Part shown: piece after piece, positions 16,295 to 23,520 of the stretch
Layout: every line of letters begins with the position of its first letter
Numbering within the stretch: the stretch's first letter is position 1
Source: Gramella sp. Hel_I_59
GTDB lineage: Bacteria > Bacteroidota > Bacteroidia > Flavobacteriales > Flavobacteriaceae
Length of the DNA: 64,000 nt
NCBI RefSeq assembly: GCF_006714895.1
Contig: NZ_VFME01000001.1
Location: forward strand, 496,001 to 560,000
Reading direction: 5' to 3'
Translations under genes and position numbers: made by a program
Notes under the pieces: generated by a model
The model's input: only the letters and a program-made list of their open reading frames with translations
What the model was told of the DNA's origin: nothing
Databases searched by the model: none

Positions 16295-17167
16295 ATGTTC
16301 AGTATAGAGCCAAAAGATATAGGAACGGGTAAATTACATCAGTATTTACTTGGGTCTATTGGACCAAGACCTATTGCTTTTGCGAGCACTATTGACGAGG
16401 AGGGGAAACCAAATTTATCTCCTTTTAGTTTTTTCAATGTTTTCGGCGCAAATCCTCCGGTTCTTATTTTCTCTCCCGCAAGAAGAGGACGGGATAATAC
16501 GACCAAGCATACTTTTGAGAATGCAAAAAAAGTAGATGAGGTGGTGATCAATGTTGTAAATTACGACATTGTTCAGCAAATGTCACTTTCCAGTACTGAG
16601 TATGGGGAAGGTGTAAATGAGTTCGAGAAAGCCGGGCTTACAATGCTGAAATCTGATCTGGTGAAGCCATTTCGTGTGGCAGAATCTCCGGTTCAAATGG
16701 AATGCAAGATCGTTGATATCATTGAAACCGGAACAGAAGGTGGAGCGGGAAATCTCGTGATCTGTCACGTGGTTAAGATACATGTGAAGGAAGAAGTTCT
16801 GGATGAAAACGGTTATATTGATCAATATAAAATAGACCAGGTAGCCCGTATGGGAGGTAATTGGTATTCGAGAGCCAGAACGGGAATGTTCGAAGTTCCT
16901 AAGCCGCTTTCCACTTTGGGAATTGGGGTAGATGCAATGCCAGAAGAGATCAGAAACAGTAAAGTTCTAACTGGTAATGATCTTGGGAAACTTGGAAATG
17001 TAGAATCCTTGCCAGATGAAGCCGAAATTCAGGATTTTAAAAAGCAGGAAGCTGAAGTAGCTATATTAGTCGAAAGCAAGGATCAGGAAAAAATTCATAA
17101 ACAGGCACAGCGCTATCTTGAAAAGGATGAGCCAATGAAAGCCTGGAAAATATTATTAGCAAAATAG
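16295..17167 (+). CDS. Flavin reductase family protein
   Basis: A 290-residue FMN-binding split-barrel protein. Recognisable family stretches are LLGSIGPRPIAFASTID (~20-36), NLSPFSFFNVFGANPPVLIFSPARR and VNVVNYDIVQQMSLSSTEY, followed by the dimer-forming part. Members reduce or bind flavin for partner monooxygenases or ferric chelates; the partner is not identifiable here. An extra C-terminal stretch of about 80 residues (from VLTGNDLGKLGNVESLP on) is helical and charged and goes beyond the core domain. The DUF3127 gene follows seven bases later and is probably co-transcribed. Confidence 0.88.
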   Translation: MFSIEPKDIGTGKLHQYLLGSIGPRPIAFASTIDEEGKPNLSPFSFFNVFGANPPVLIFSPARRGRDNTTKHTFENAKKVDEVVINVVNYDIVQQMSLSSTEYGEGVNEFEKAGLTMLKSDLVKPFRVAESPVQMECKIVDIIETGTEGGAGNLVICHVVKIHVKEEVLDENGYIDQYKIDQVARMGGNWYSRARTGMFEVPKPLSTLGIGVDAMPEEIRNSKVLTGNDLGKLGNVESLPDEAEIQDFKKQEAEVAILVESKDQEKIHKQAQRYLEKDEPMKAWKILLAK

Positions 17168-17174
17168 AGATAAA

Positions 17175-17546
17175 ATGGAAGTACAGGGAAAAATCAAATT
17201 AGTAGGAGATACAAAGACCTTCGGAAACAATGGGTTTCAGAAGAGAGAAATGGTAGTGACAACAGAGGAGCAATATCCTCAGCATATCATGATCGAATTC
17301 GTTCAGGATAAATGCAGTCTTCTGGATGCTTTTAAAGTAGGTCAGCCAGTAAAAGTTGGCATCAATCTTAGAGGTAGAGAATGGGTGAGCCCACAAGGGG
17401 AAACTAAATACTTCAATTCTGTACAGGGTTGGAGAATTGAGAACCTTGCCGCGCAACAGCCTTCTGGAGGTAGCGTACCGCCACCAGACCAGTTCGAACC
17501 AGCAAGTGATCTGAACGAAGAGGATTACGACGATCTGCCTTTCTAA
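17175..17546 (+). CDS. DUF3127 family protein with SSB-like C-terminal tip
   Basis: A 123-residue protein of the Bacteroidota family DUF3127. The first ~95 residues form a strand-rich, OB-fold-compatible domain (VQGKIKLVGDTKTFG, FQKREMVVTTEEQYPQHIMIEF, VKVGINLRGREWVS, KYFNSVQGWRIE). A short low-complexity linker (QQPSGGSVPPPDQFEP) follows, then an acidic tail ending EEDYDDLPF. This layout (OB domain, Pro/Gly/Gln linker, acidic D-D-hydrophobic-P-F tip) is that of single-stranded DNA-binding protein, whose tip recruits repair and replication proteins. I infer an SSB-related role or SSB mimicry; no function is established to my knowledge. Confidence 0.85.
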   Translation: MEVQGKIKLVGDTKTFGNNGFQKREMVVTTEEQYPQHIMIEFVQDKCSLLDAFKVGQPVKVGINLRGREWVSPQGETKYFNSVQGWRIENLAAQQPSGGSVPPPDQFEPASDLNEEDYDDLPF

Positions 17547-17567
17547 GCAGAAGTCTTATAAAAATTA

Positions 17568-17599
17568 AAAGTCCGGTGATTATTTCATCGGACTTTTTT
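17568..17599 (+). terminator. Rho-independent terminator
   Basis: AAAGTCCGGTGA pairs with TCATCGGACTTT around a short loop, followed by a T run. It ends the flavin reductase-DUF3127 unit. Confidence 0.88.
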
Positions 17600-17625
17600 A
17601 ATTTTCACTATTCAATATTGACAAT

Positions 17626-18264
17626 GTGTATTTTATAGGTCCAGAAGAAAGATTTCCCCCAGTAGAACTTGCAGACGAAGATGGTTTTCTTGCAGTCACG
17701 CGGGAACTCAGTATTGATCGAATACTGGAGGCTTATCATTTAGGGATCTTTCCTTGGTATAGTGAAGGCCAGCCTGTTTTATGGTGGTCGCCAGATCCCA
17801 GAATGGTGCTGTTTCCTGAAGAGCTAAAGATTTCGAAAAGTATGCGTCCTTATCTGAATCAAAACAAATTTCAGGTCACATTCAATCAGGATTTTGAAGC
17901 GGTCATTGATCACTGCGGAAAAGTTTTCAGAAAAGGTCAGGATGGTACCTGGATCACGCCAGAGATTAAGAGATCTTACCTGGAGTTACACCGAATGGGA
18001 ATAGCCATTTCAGCTGAAGTATGGGATGATAATAAGCTGGTTGGAGGTTTATACGGAATTTACCTTAGGGAGAAAAAACTATTCTGCGGTGAAAGTATGT
18101 TTGCGAATGTGAGCAACGCTTCTAAATTTGGGTTTATAATAATGGTTCAAAAACTTCAGGAGAAAGACGTACGTCTAATAGACTGCCAGGTGTATACAGA
18201 TCATCTTGCCAGCCTGGGAGCACAGGAGATCCCGAGAGAAAAGTTTCTTAGTTATCTAAAGTAG
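17626..18264 (+). CDS. aat: Leucyl/phenylalanyl-tRNA-protein transferase
   Basis: A 212-residue enzyme that adds Leu or Phe from charged tRNA to N-terminal Arg or Lys of proteins, marking them for the ClpS/ClpAP N-degron route. The family pattern is continuous: RFPPVELADEDGFLAVTRELS, LEAYHLGIFPWY, LWWSPDPRMVLFPEELKISKSMR, WITPEIKRSYLELHRMGIAISAEVW, GGLYGIYLREKKLFCGESMF and DCQVYTDHLASLGAQEIPR. The start is GTG at 17626; an ATG two bases earlier is out of frame. It ends 13 bases from the convergent tag gene. Confidence 0.96.
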   Translation: MYFIGPEERFPPVELADEDGFLAVTRELSIDRILEAYHLGIFPWYSEGQPVLWWSPDPRMVLFPEELKISKSMRPYLNQNKFQVTFNQDFEAVIDHCGKVFRKGQDGTWITPEIKRSYLELHRMGIAISAEVWDDNKLVGGLYGIYLREKKLFCGESMFANVSNASKFGFIIMVQKLQEKDVRLIDCQVYTDHLASLGAQEIPREKFLSYLK

Positions 18265-18277
18265 CAACTAATAGTTT

Positions 18278-18871
18278 TTATATTTTCATCTTTTCACCAA
18301 GTTTCCTGATCTCATCATAACGAAAACAGTCAATTTCATGGTCATTGACCATTCCTGTTGCTTGCATATGTGCATAGATCACTGTGGAGCCGGTAAACTT
18401 AAAACCGCGTTTCTTCAGGTCTTTTGATAGCTGGTCGCTGATAGTCGTGGTCGCAGGTGCTTCCTTATAATTCTTGACTTTATTTTGTATTGGAGTACCA
18501 TCTACAAAGTTCCAGATATATCGACAAAAACTGCCAAACTCATCCTGAATTTTAGTGAATTGCTGTGCATTATTCACGGTGGCTCTAATTTTCAATTGGT
18601 TCCGGATGATCCCGGCATTTTCTATTAGTTCCGTGATCTTCGGTTCTTCATATAAAGCGATCTTTCTATAATCGAAATCATCAAATGCTTCCCTGAAATT
18701 CTGCCTTTTTCTTAAGACGGTGATCCAGCTCAATCCCGCCTGAAAGGTTTCAAGGCTAAGAAATTCGAATAGATTATTGTCGTCAAGAACTGGAACTCCC
18801 CATTCCTGGTCATGATAAGCTTCATAGAGCGCATCTCCTTCACACCAGCCACATCGTTTTGGTTCTGCCAT
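18278..18871 (-). CDS. tag: DNA-3-methyladenine glycosylase I
   Basis: A 197-residue base-excision enzyme that removes 3-methyladenine from DNA. It has the family N-terminus RCGWCEGDALYEAYHDQEWGVP, in which the cysteine and histidine correspond to zinc ligands. It also has FEFLSLETFQAGLSWITVLRKR and the C-terminal MVNDHEIDCFR with the remaining His/Cys ligands. It is the last gene of the six-gene minus-strand run from ftsX; the upstream TonB-like gene ends three bases before it. Confidence 0.96.
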   Translation of the reverse strand: MAEPKRCGWCEGDALYEAYHDQEWGVPVLDDNNLFEFLSLETFQAGLSWITVLRKRQNFREAFDDFDYRKIALYEEPKITELIENAGIIRNQLKIRATVNNAQQFTKIQDEFGSFCRYIWNFVDGTPIQNKVKNYKEAPATTTISDQLSKDLKKRGFKFTGSTVIYAHMQATGMVNDHEIDCFRYDEIRKLGEKMKI

Positions 18872-18874
18872 AAT

Positions 18875-19588
18875 CTAAGATCTAAAATAGTATGTGATGG
18901 TCCCCGGCTGCTCGCTCTTGCCTGCAAGCTTACTAAACCTTGCTCCTGCCGCATATTCCATAGCTCTTTCAACTAGGCATTCGTTCCCTGAAGTGGAGCT
19001 GCCTTTATTCAGGCTGGTATCAAGTACATAGCCATTGGCATCCACGCTAATGTTGATCACGATCTTTCCTGCAACGTCACAGGTATAAACAGGATTCGGA
19101 ATCTTAACCGCACGACGCCCCTTTAAGGAAAATGAAATACTGCTATAATCATATACTGCCGATTTCTGTGAGGTCTCTTCAGAGGAATCATCACCATTCG
19201 AAGCATCTTTCTTCCTGTCAGCAGTTTTCTTATTAACCTGGTAGTTTCCTTCGCCCTGGGTGTCTTTGCTTTCCTCGGCTTCCTGGTTGGCACTATTCTT
19301 CTGGAAAATTTCGTCCAGCTTGTTCTTCATGTCAGCATCCCGGGCTTCCTTATCTTCATTATAGGCCTTGTTGGTCTGGACGTTTCGTCGTTGTTGCTGA
19401 GGTTGCTCTTCCTGTTCTTCAGGTTCCTCTTCTGGAGCCTTTTCCTTCTGAAATTGTTCAAGATCCACGAGCATTTCTGCGGCTGCTTTTTTCTTGTTAG
19501 CCATATTGAGATTGTACAGCGCCAGGAATAGCACAGCAAATAGCAGGGAAGTAATAATAAGAGCTTTGTGTTTGTCGAAAAAATCCAT
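18875..19588 (-). CDS. TonB-like energy transducer family protein
   Basis: A 237-residue protein with one N-terminal membrane anchor (ALIITSLLFAVLFLALYNL, ~9-27). A long charged, Glu/Gln/Lys-rich spacer (~35-140, including EEEPEEQEEQPQQQRR) follows, then a C-terminal domain starting near PNPVYTCDVAGKIVINISVDANGYV. That domain resembles the TonB C-terminal fold, with the conserved V-x-V-D-x-x-G-x-V. A pair of cysteines in the domain is unusual for TonB and may form a disulfide. No ExbB/ExbD genes are adjacent, so a role in receptor energisation is only inferred. Confidence 0.75.
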   Translation of the reverse strand: MDFFDKHKALIITSLLFAVLFLALYNLNMANKKKAAAEMLVDLEQFQKEKAPEEEPEEQEEQPQQQRRNVQTNKAYNEDKEARDADMKNKLDEIFQKNSANQEAEESKDTQGEGNYQVNKKTADRKKDASNGDDSSEETSQKSAVYDYSSISFSLKGRRAVKIPNPVYTCDVAGKIVINISVDANGYVLDTSLNKGSSTSGNECLVERAMEYAAGARFSKLAGKSEQPGTITYYFRS

Positions 19589-19609
19589 GGGATTAGAGTT
19601 TCCTCTATC

Positions 19610-20326
19610 TTAAATGTTCTCCCGTGAAGGTAAGAATTTTTCGAAAGATTCGATATCCATGGCATTTTCTACGGAATATTCTCCGATACCGGTTCTTCTG
19701 AGTGCTGAAAGATGTGCTCCACTGTCTAAAGCCATCCCAAATTCGTTAGCCAGGCTACGAATGTACGTTCCTTTGCTACAAACTACTCTGAAGTCTATAT
19801 CAGGAAATTTGCCAGAGTCGATATCAAAAGCGTTTATTTCGATCTCTCGTTTTTTGACTTCAACATGTTCACCTTCCCGGGCATATTCATAGAGTCGCTT
19901 TCCATCCTTTTTCAAAGCTGAAAAGACAGGTGGTGTTTGTTCAATCTTTCCAATAAAGTTTTTACTTGTTTCCAGCAACTTTTCTTCAGTAATATGAGAA
20001 GTTTCGAAAGTTGCGTCAAATTCGGTTTCGAGATCAAAAGAAGGTGTTGTGGCACCAAGACTAATGGTTCCCGTATATTCTTTGATCTGTCCCTGTAGAT
20101 CGGGAATGGTTTTAGTAAACTTTCCTGTGCAAATGATCAAAAGTCCGGTAGCCAGCGGATCTAAAGTTCCAGCATGACCAACTTTAATTTTCTTGATATT
20201 ACAGCTTCTTCTAATGAGCCATCTTACTTTGTTCACCAGCTGAAAAGAAGTCCAGTTCAAAGGTTTGTCGAAAAGAAGTACCTGTCCGGCTTTGAATTCT
20301 TCCGCAGTAAATTGTCTATTGAGCAT
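19610..20326 (-). CDS. truB: tRNA pseudouridine(55) synthase TruB
   Basis: About 238 residues. It converts U55 in the T-loop of tRNAs to pseudouridine. Motifs: LLFDKPLNWTSFQLVNKVR, the catalytic HAGTLDPLATGLLIICTGK (nucleophilic Asp), TPPVFSALKKDGKRLYEYAREG and CSKGTYIRSLANEFG. I use the ATG at 20326, overlapping the uppP end by 11 bases, instead of an in-frame TTG two codons earlier. It is part of the ftsX-uppP-truB cluster. Confidence 0.96.
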   Translation of the reverse strand: MLNRQFTAEEFKAGQVLLFDKPLNWTSFQLVNKVRWLIRRSCNIKKIKVGHAGTLDPLATGLLIICTGKFTKTIPDLQGQIKEYTGTISLGATTPSFDLETEFDATFETSHITEEKLLETSKNFIGKIEQTPPVFSALKKDGKRLYEYAREGEHVEVKKREIEINAFDIDSGKFPDIDFRVVCSKGTYIRSLANEFGMALDSGAHLSALRRTGIGEYSVENAMDIESFEKFLPSRENI

Positions 20327-21110
20327 AGGCAAAAATAATCGCTGCGATTCCCACTACAAAACAATAAATGGCAAACCAGGATAGCTTGCTTTTTTTAACA
20401 AGAGAGATCATTCCTGTGCATGCAACCAGTCCGGCGATAAAAGCAGCTATGAAACCTACTGCAAGTGCGGTTAGGTCTGTGGAAGTCGAAGTTAATTCCC
20501 CGCCTAAAAGATCCTTAGCGATCTTTCCGAAGATGAGAGGCACTACCATTAAGAATGAAAATCTTGCTGCTTTCGTTTTATCGTTTCCAAGCAAAACAGA
20601 AGTGGAAATAGTTGCACCACTTCTTGAAATTCCTGGTAGCATAGCGATGGCCTGGGCTACACCAATTATAAAAGCATTAGAATAACTTACTTTTTTCCCG
20701 GTATCTTTTGCTTTATCTGCCAGCCAAAGAAGTAAGGCGGTAATAATCAGCATAAAGCCAACAACTAGAATGTTATCACCGAAAAGGGCTTCGAGTTGTT
20801 CTTCAAAAAGTAATCCTACTATAACAGCAGGGAGCATAGAAATAATGATCTTTAGTGAAAACTGAGTCTCTTCGTTCCATTTAAAGCTGAAGAGGCCTTT
20901 GAGAATCTCAAAAACATCTTTTCTGAAGATGACCAGGGTACTCAAAGCAGTTGCAAAATGTAAGACCACAGTAAAAAGTAGGGATTCTTCACGAACACTT
21001 GTGTCACCCAAAATTGATTTTCCCAATTCTAAATGTCCGCTTGAGGAAACCGGTAGAAATTCAGTAAGTCCCTGGATGATCCCGAGGATCACCGCATCTA
21101 ATAGATCCAA
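20316..21110 (-). CDS. uppP: Undecaprenyl-diphosphate phosphatase UppP (BacA)
   Basis: A 264-residue polytopic membrane enzyme that dephosphorylates undecaprenyl diphosphate, recycling the lipid carrier for peptidoglycan and other surface polymers. The two signature regions are present: GIIQGLTEFLPVSSSGHLELG near residues 11-31, with the catalytic Glu/Ser/His, and LPGISRSGATISTSVLLG near residue 158, with the conserved Arg. It lies between DUF3098 and truB. Confidence 0.97.
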   Translation of the reverse strand: MDLLDAVILGIIQGLTEFLPVSSSGHLELGKSILGDTSVREESLLFTVVLHFATALSTLVIFRKDVFEILKGLFSFKWNEETQFSLKIIISMLPAVIVGLLFEEQLEALFGDNILVVGFMLIITALLLWLADKAKDTGKKVSYSNAFIIGVAQAIAMLPGISRSGATISTSVLLGNDKTKAARFSFLMVVPLIFGKIAKDLLGGELTSTSTDLTALAVGFIAAFIAGLVACTGMISLVKKSKLSWFAIYCFVVGIAAIIFAYAQ

Positions 21111-21116
21111 ATTCGA

Positions 21117-21380
21117 TTATTTTTTATGTGGGTTCAACAGGATGGCGTAGACTTCGATTGCAAAGCCAATTAGAACGAGGGTCGGCGCAAGTCTTATGCG
21201 TTGAAAGTTGTAAATAGCATCATTAAATTCGTTCGGATCTTCGCTACCACCACCAGACATTAGTATAAAGCCAAGTGCGATCACGGCAAGACCAATGAAC
21301 ATGAACATATAGTTTCTTTTTCCGAAAACGAATCCGGTATTAAAACTTCCTCCTTGATGAATTTCTTTCTCTTTTTTCAT
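21117..21380 (-). CDS. DUF3098 family membrane protein
   Basis: An 87-residue protein with two transmembrane helices (NYMFMFIGLAVIALGFILMSGG and LAPTLVLIGFAIEVYAILL) joined by a short loop containing DPNEFNDAIYNFQRIRLAP. This is the standard form of DUF3098, a small Bacteroidota family nearly always found just after ftsX. Its role is unknown; the position suggests an accessory to FtsX or to cell-envelope synthesis. It lies three bases after ftsX. Confidence 0.85.
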   Translation of the reverse strand: MKKEKEIHQGGSFNTGFVFGKRNYMFMFIGLAVIALGFILMSGGGSEDPNEFNDAIYNFQRIRLAPTLVLIGFAIEVYAILLNPHKK

Positions 21381-21383
21381 GGT

Positions 21384-22262
21384 CTAATAATAAAGTTCAT
21401 CTGTTTTAAGATTCAGAAAACGAGATGTAGCGAAATACGTGCTTATCCAGGTAATAACTATACCCATCAGGAAAATTCCGGAAAATAATATTACTAGCAT
21501 TTTTACATCTCCCAGAAGATTCAATTCCTGAAAACTATTGTTGAGATAGAATAGCACTGCGGCCATTCCAATAAGAGCGAGAATCGCGCCAATCAGGCCT
21601 AGTTTAACACTTTGCCAGATAAAAGGACTACGTATAAAACCTTTGGTAGCACCAACCATTTGCATGGTTTTGATGATAAATCTTTTAGAATACACTGCAA
21701 GTCTGATACTAGAATTTATAAGCAGCACGGCGATAAACGTGAAAACCGTACTTGCAATCAAAACCCAAAGACTTATCTTCTTAACATTATCATTCAATAA
21801 GGCGATTAGCGGTTTGTCATAAACGACCTCATCTACAAAATTCTTGGAAGTAAGTTCTGCTGCGATTTCATCCACCTGTTCCGAAGAAACAAAATCGGCA
21901 TTCATATAGACATCAATAGAATTCTGCAGTGGATTATAACCCAGGAATTCCATGAAGTCCTCCCCAATTTCTTCGCTATGTGCAGCAGCAGCATCTTCCT
22001 TGCTTACATAGGTAGTAGTCTTGGTGTAATCTGCCATCGCCAGGCTCTTCTTCAATTGCTCGATCTCCACTTCCTTAGCAGTATCTTTTAGATATACGGT
22101 AAGCGCTATTTGTTCTTTAAAGTGATCTGCCACTTTCTTGGTGTTCAAAACCAAAAGTCCCAGCATTCCTAAAAGAAATAACACCAGTGCAATACTAATC
22201 ACAACAGAGAAATAGGAGGATATGAGTCGGCGTTTTTGATACCTTTCAAAAGATGTGGTCAT
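21384..22262 (-). CDS. ftsX: Cell division protein FtsX
   Basis: A 292-residue permease-like protein. An N-terminal transmembrane helix (SSYFSVVISIALVLFLLGMLGLLVL) is followed by the extracellular domain (~45-165), which activates peptidoglycan hydrolases in the family, and then three C-terminal helices (VLIASTVFTFIAVLLINSSI, LIGAILALIGMAAVLFYL, MLVILFSGIFLMGIVITWIS). It normally pairs with the ATPase FtsE, which is not in this window and must be encoded elsewhere. It heads a six-gene minus-strand run. Confidence 0.94.
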   Translation of the reverse strand: MTTSFERYQKRRLISSYFSVVISIALVLFLLGMLGLLVLNTKKVADHFKEQIALTVYLKDTAKEVEIEQLKKSLAMADYTKTTTYVSKEDAAAAHSEEIGEDFMEFLGYNPLQNSIDVYMNADFVSSEQVDEIAAELTSKNFVDEVVYDKPLIALLNDNVKKISLWVLIASTVFTFIAVLLINSSIRLAVYSKRFIIKTMQMVGATKGFIRSPFIWQSVKLGLIGAILALIGMAAVLFYLNNSFQELNLLGDVKMLVILFSGIFLMGIVITWISTYFATSRFLNLKTDELYY

Positions 22263-22407
22263 ATAGTGACTTCAGATTTTTTGTAAAAATAAGAAAGTTC
22301 AGCTTTCTCAATATTTAAAACGTTTAAACTTTTGAAAATATTGGATGTATAAAGTTGTGAAGTTTTATTGATTGAACCTACTGATCTTCAGGTTAAACCG
22401 AAATAAG

Positions 22408-22415
22408 TACATTTG
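22408..22415 (+). promoter_or_regulatory. -7 box of the ketopantoate reductase gene
   Basis: TACATTTG lies 14 bases before the ATG at 22430. Confidence 0.55.
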
Positions 22416-22429
22416 GGCAAAAGACGTTT

Positions 22430-23359
22430 ATGAAAATCTTAGTTTACGGAGCAGGTGGAGTTGGCGGTTACTTTGGAGCGAGACTTGCAGATTCAGGGAA
22501 CAAAGTGAGTTTTATTGCTCGTGGAGAACATATGAGGGCAATTAAGGAATCAGGCTTGCAGCTGGAAAGTATCAATGGAGATATTACCGTGCATCCCGAA
22601 CTGTTAACCAGTGATATTAATGAAGTTGATACTCCAGATCTTGTATTATTAGGAGTTAAAAGCTGGCAACTTCCAGAGGTTGCTTCAGAATTAAAAAAGA
22701 TTATTTCCAGTGATACGATCGTGCTGCCATTACAGAATGGAGCTGATAATTATGAAAAACTCACCGAAATACTTCCGAAGGAAAACGTACTTGCGGGTTT
22801 ATGTTTTATCGTGAGTTATATTGAAAAACCCGGGAAGATCAAACACGCCTCTTTTGAACCAAGGATCGTTTTTGGAGAAGCAGACAATAGTAGATCTAAA
22901 CGGAGTTCGATGATCAGTAATTTACTTTCAGAAGCTAAGATCGATTATCTGAATCCGGAAAATATTCAGCTGGAGATCTGGAAAAAGTTTCTTTTTATCT
23001 GCACCATCAGTGGAATTGGCGGACTTACGCGCGTAAGTATCGATAAGATTAGAAATAGTGCATACCTGTTGGACCTTATGAAACAAACTTTCGCAGAAAT
23101 CAGGTCGGTTGCTAATGCCAAAAATATTCCGATGAATGATGAGCATATAGAAAAAGCCTTCCAGATCATCGAAAATCAGCCACAAGGAACTACAGCTTCC
23201 ACTCAAAGAGATATTATGGAGGGAAAACCTTCAGAAATTGAGAACTTTAATGGTTTTATCGTTAGGGAAGGTGAGCGCCTGGGAATTGAAACGCCGGTGA
23301 ATAAAATGATCTATGAATGCCTGAAGCCCATGGAAGAGCAGGCGAGAAAAACACTTTAA
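22430..23359 (+). CDS. 2-dehydropantoate 2-reductase family protein
   Basis: A 309-residue NADPH-dependent reductase. Its N-terminal Rossmann motif is VYGAGGVGGYFGARLADSG (~5-23), with VSFIARGEHMRAI just after. The hinge VLPLQNGADNYEKL follows, and the ApbA C-terminal domain contains IWKKFLFICTISGIGGLTR with the conserved lysine. The family reduces ketopantoate to pantoate in coenzyme A synthesis, but Bacteroidota often hold several paralogues, so panE is not assigned. It is monocistronic. Confidence 0.88.
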   Translation: MKILVYGAGGVGGYFGARLADSGNKVSFIARGEHMRAIKESGLQLESINGDITVHPELLTSDINEVDTPDLVLLGVKSWQLPEVASELKKIISSDTIVLPLQNGADNYEKLTEILPKENVLAGLCFIVSYIEKPGKIKHASFEPRIVFGEADNSRSKRSSMISNLLSEAKIDYLNPENIQLEIWKKFLFICTISGIGGLTRVSIDKIRNSAYLLDLMKQTFAEIRSVANAKNIPMNDEHIEKAFQIIENQPQGTTASTQRDIMEGKPSEIENFNGFIVREGERLGIETPVNKMIYECLKPMEEQARKTL

Positions 23360-23418
23360 GTGTTCCTTGTTAGCTCTAAAAAAGTCCTTTAAAATTGTAT
23401 TTTTGCATCCGTATAAAA

Positions 23419-23520
23419 ATGGCAGGAGAGAACCCGCCACCTGTGCTTCGGGGTTTTGAACTTTCCCGGGCTGTTCATAAGAATTTAGTTAAGCAGATAT
23501 CACATGAGTTACCACTTTAA
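23419..23520 (+). CDS. Possible 33-codon upstream ORF overlapping the leuS start
   Basis: ATG at 23419 opens a frame reading MAGENPPPVLRGFELSRAVH and on to a stop at 23518-23520, 17 bases inside leuS in another frame. It lies 13 bases after a near-consensus -7 box (TATTTTTTG at 23397-23405), so it could be translated from a very short leader. The same DNA can form hairpins (GAAC...GTTC around CCCGGG, and AACCCG/CGGGGTT). It contains five leucine codons in 33, spread out rather than clustered. It may be a leader peptide, a structured leader, or chance. Confidence 0.3.
   Translation: MAGENPPPVLRGFELSRAVHKNLVKQISHELPL

Noticed and set aside
23411..23503. leuS leader as a T-box or known riboswitch
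   Set aside because: No T-box sequence or recognisable aptamer core; T-boxes are not expected in Bacteroidota.
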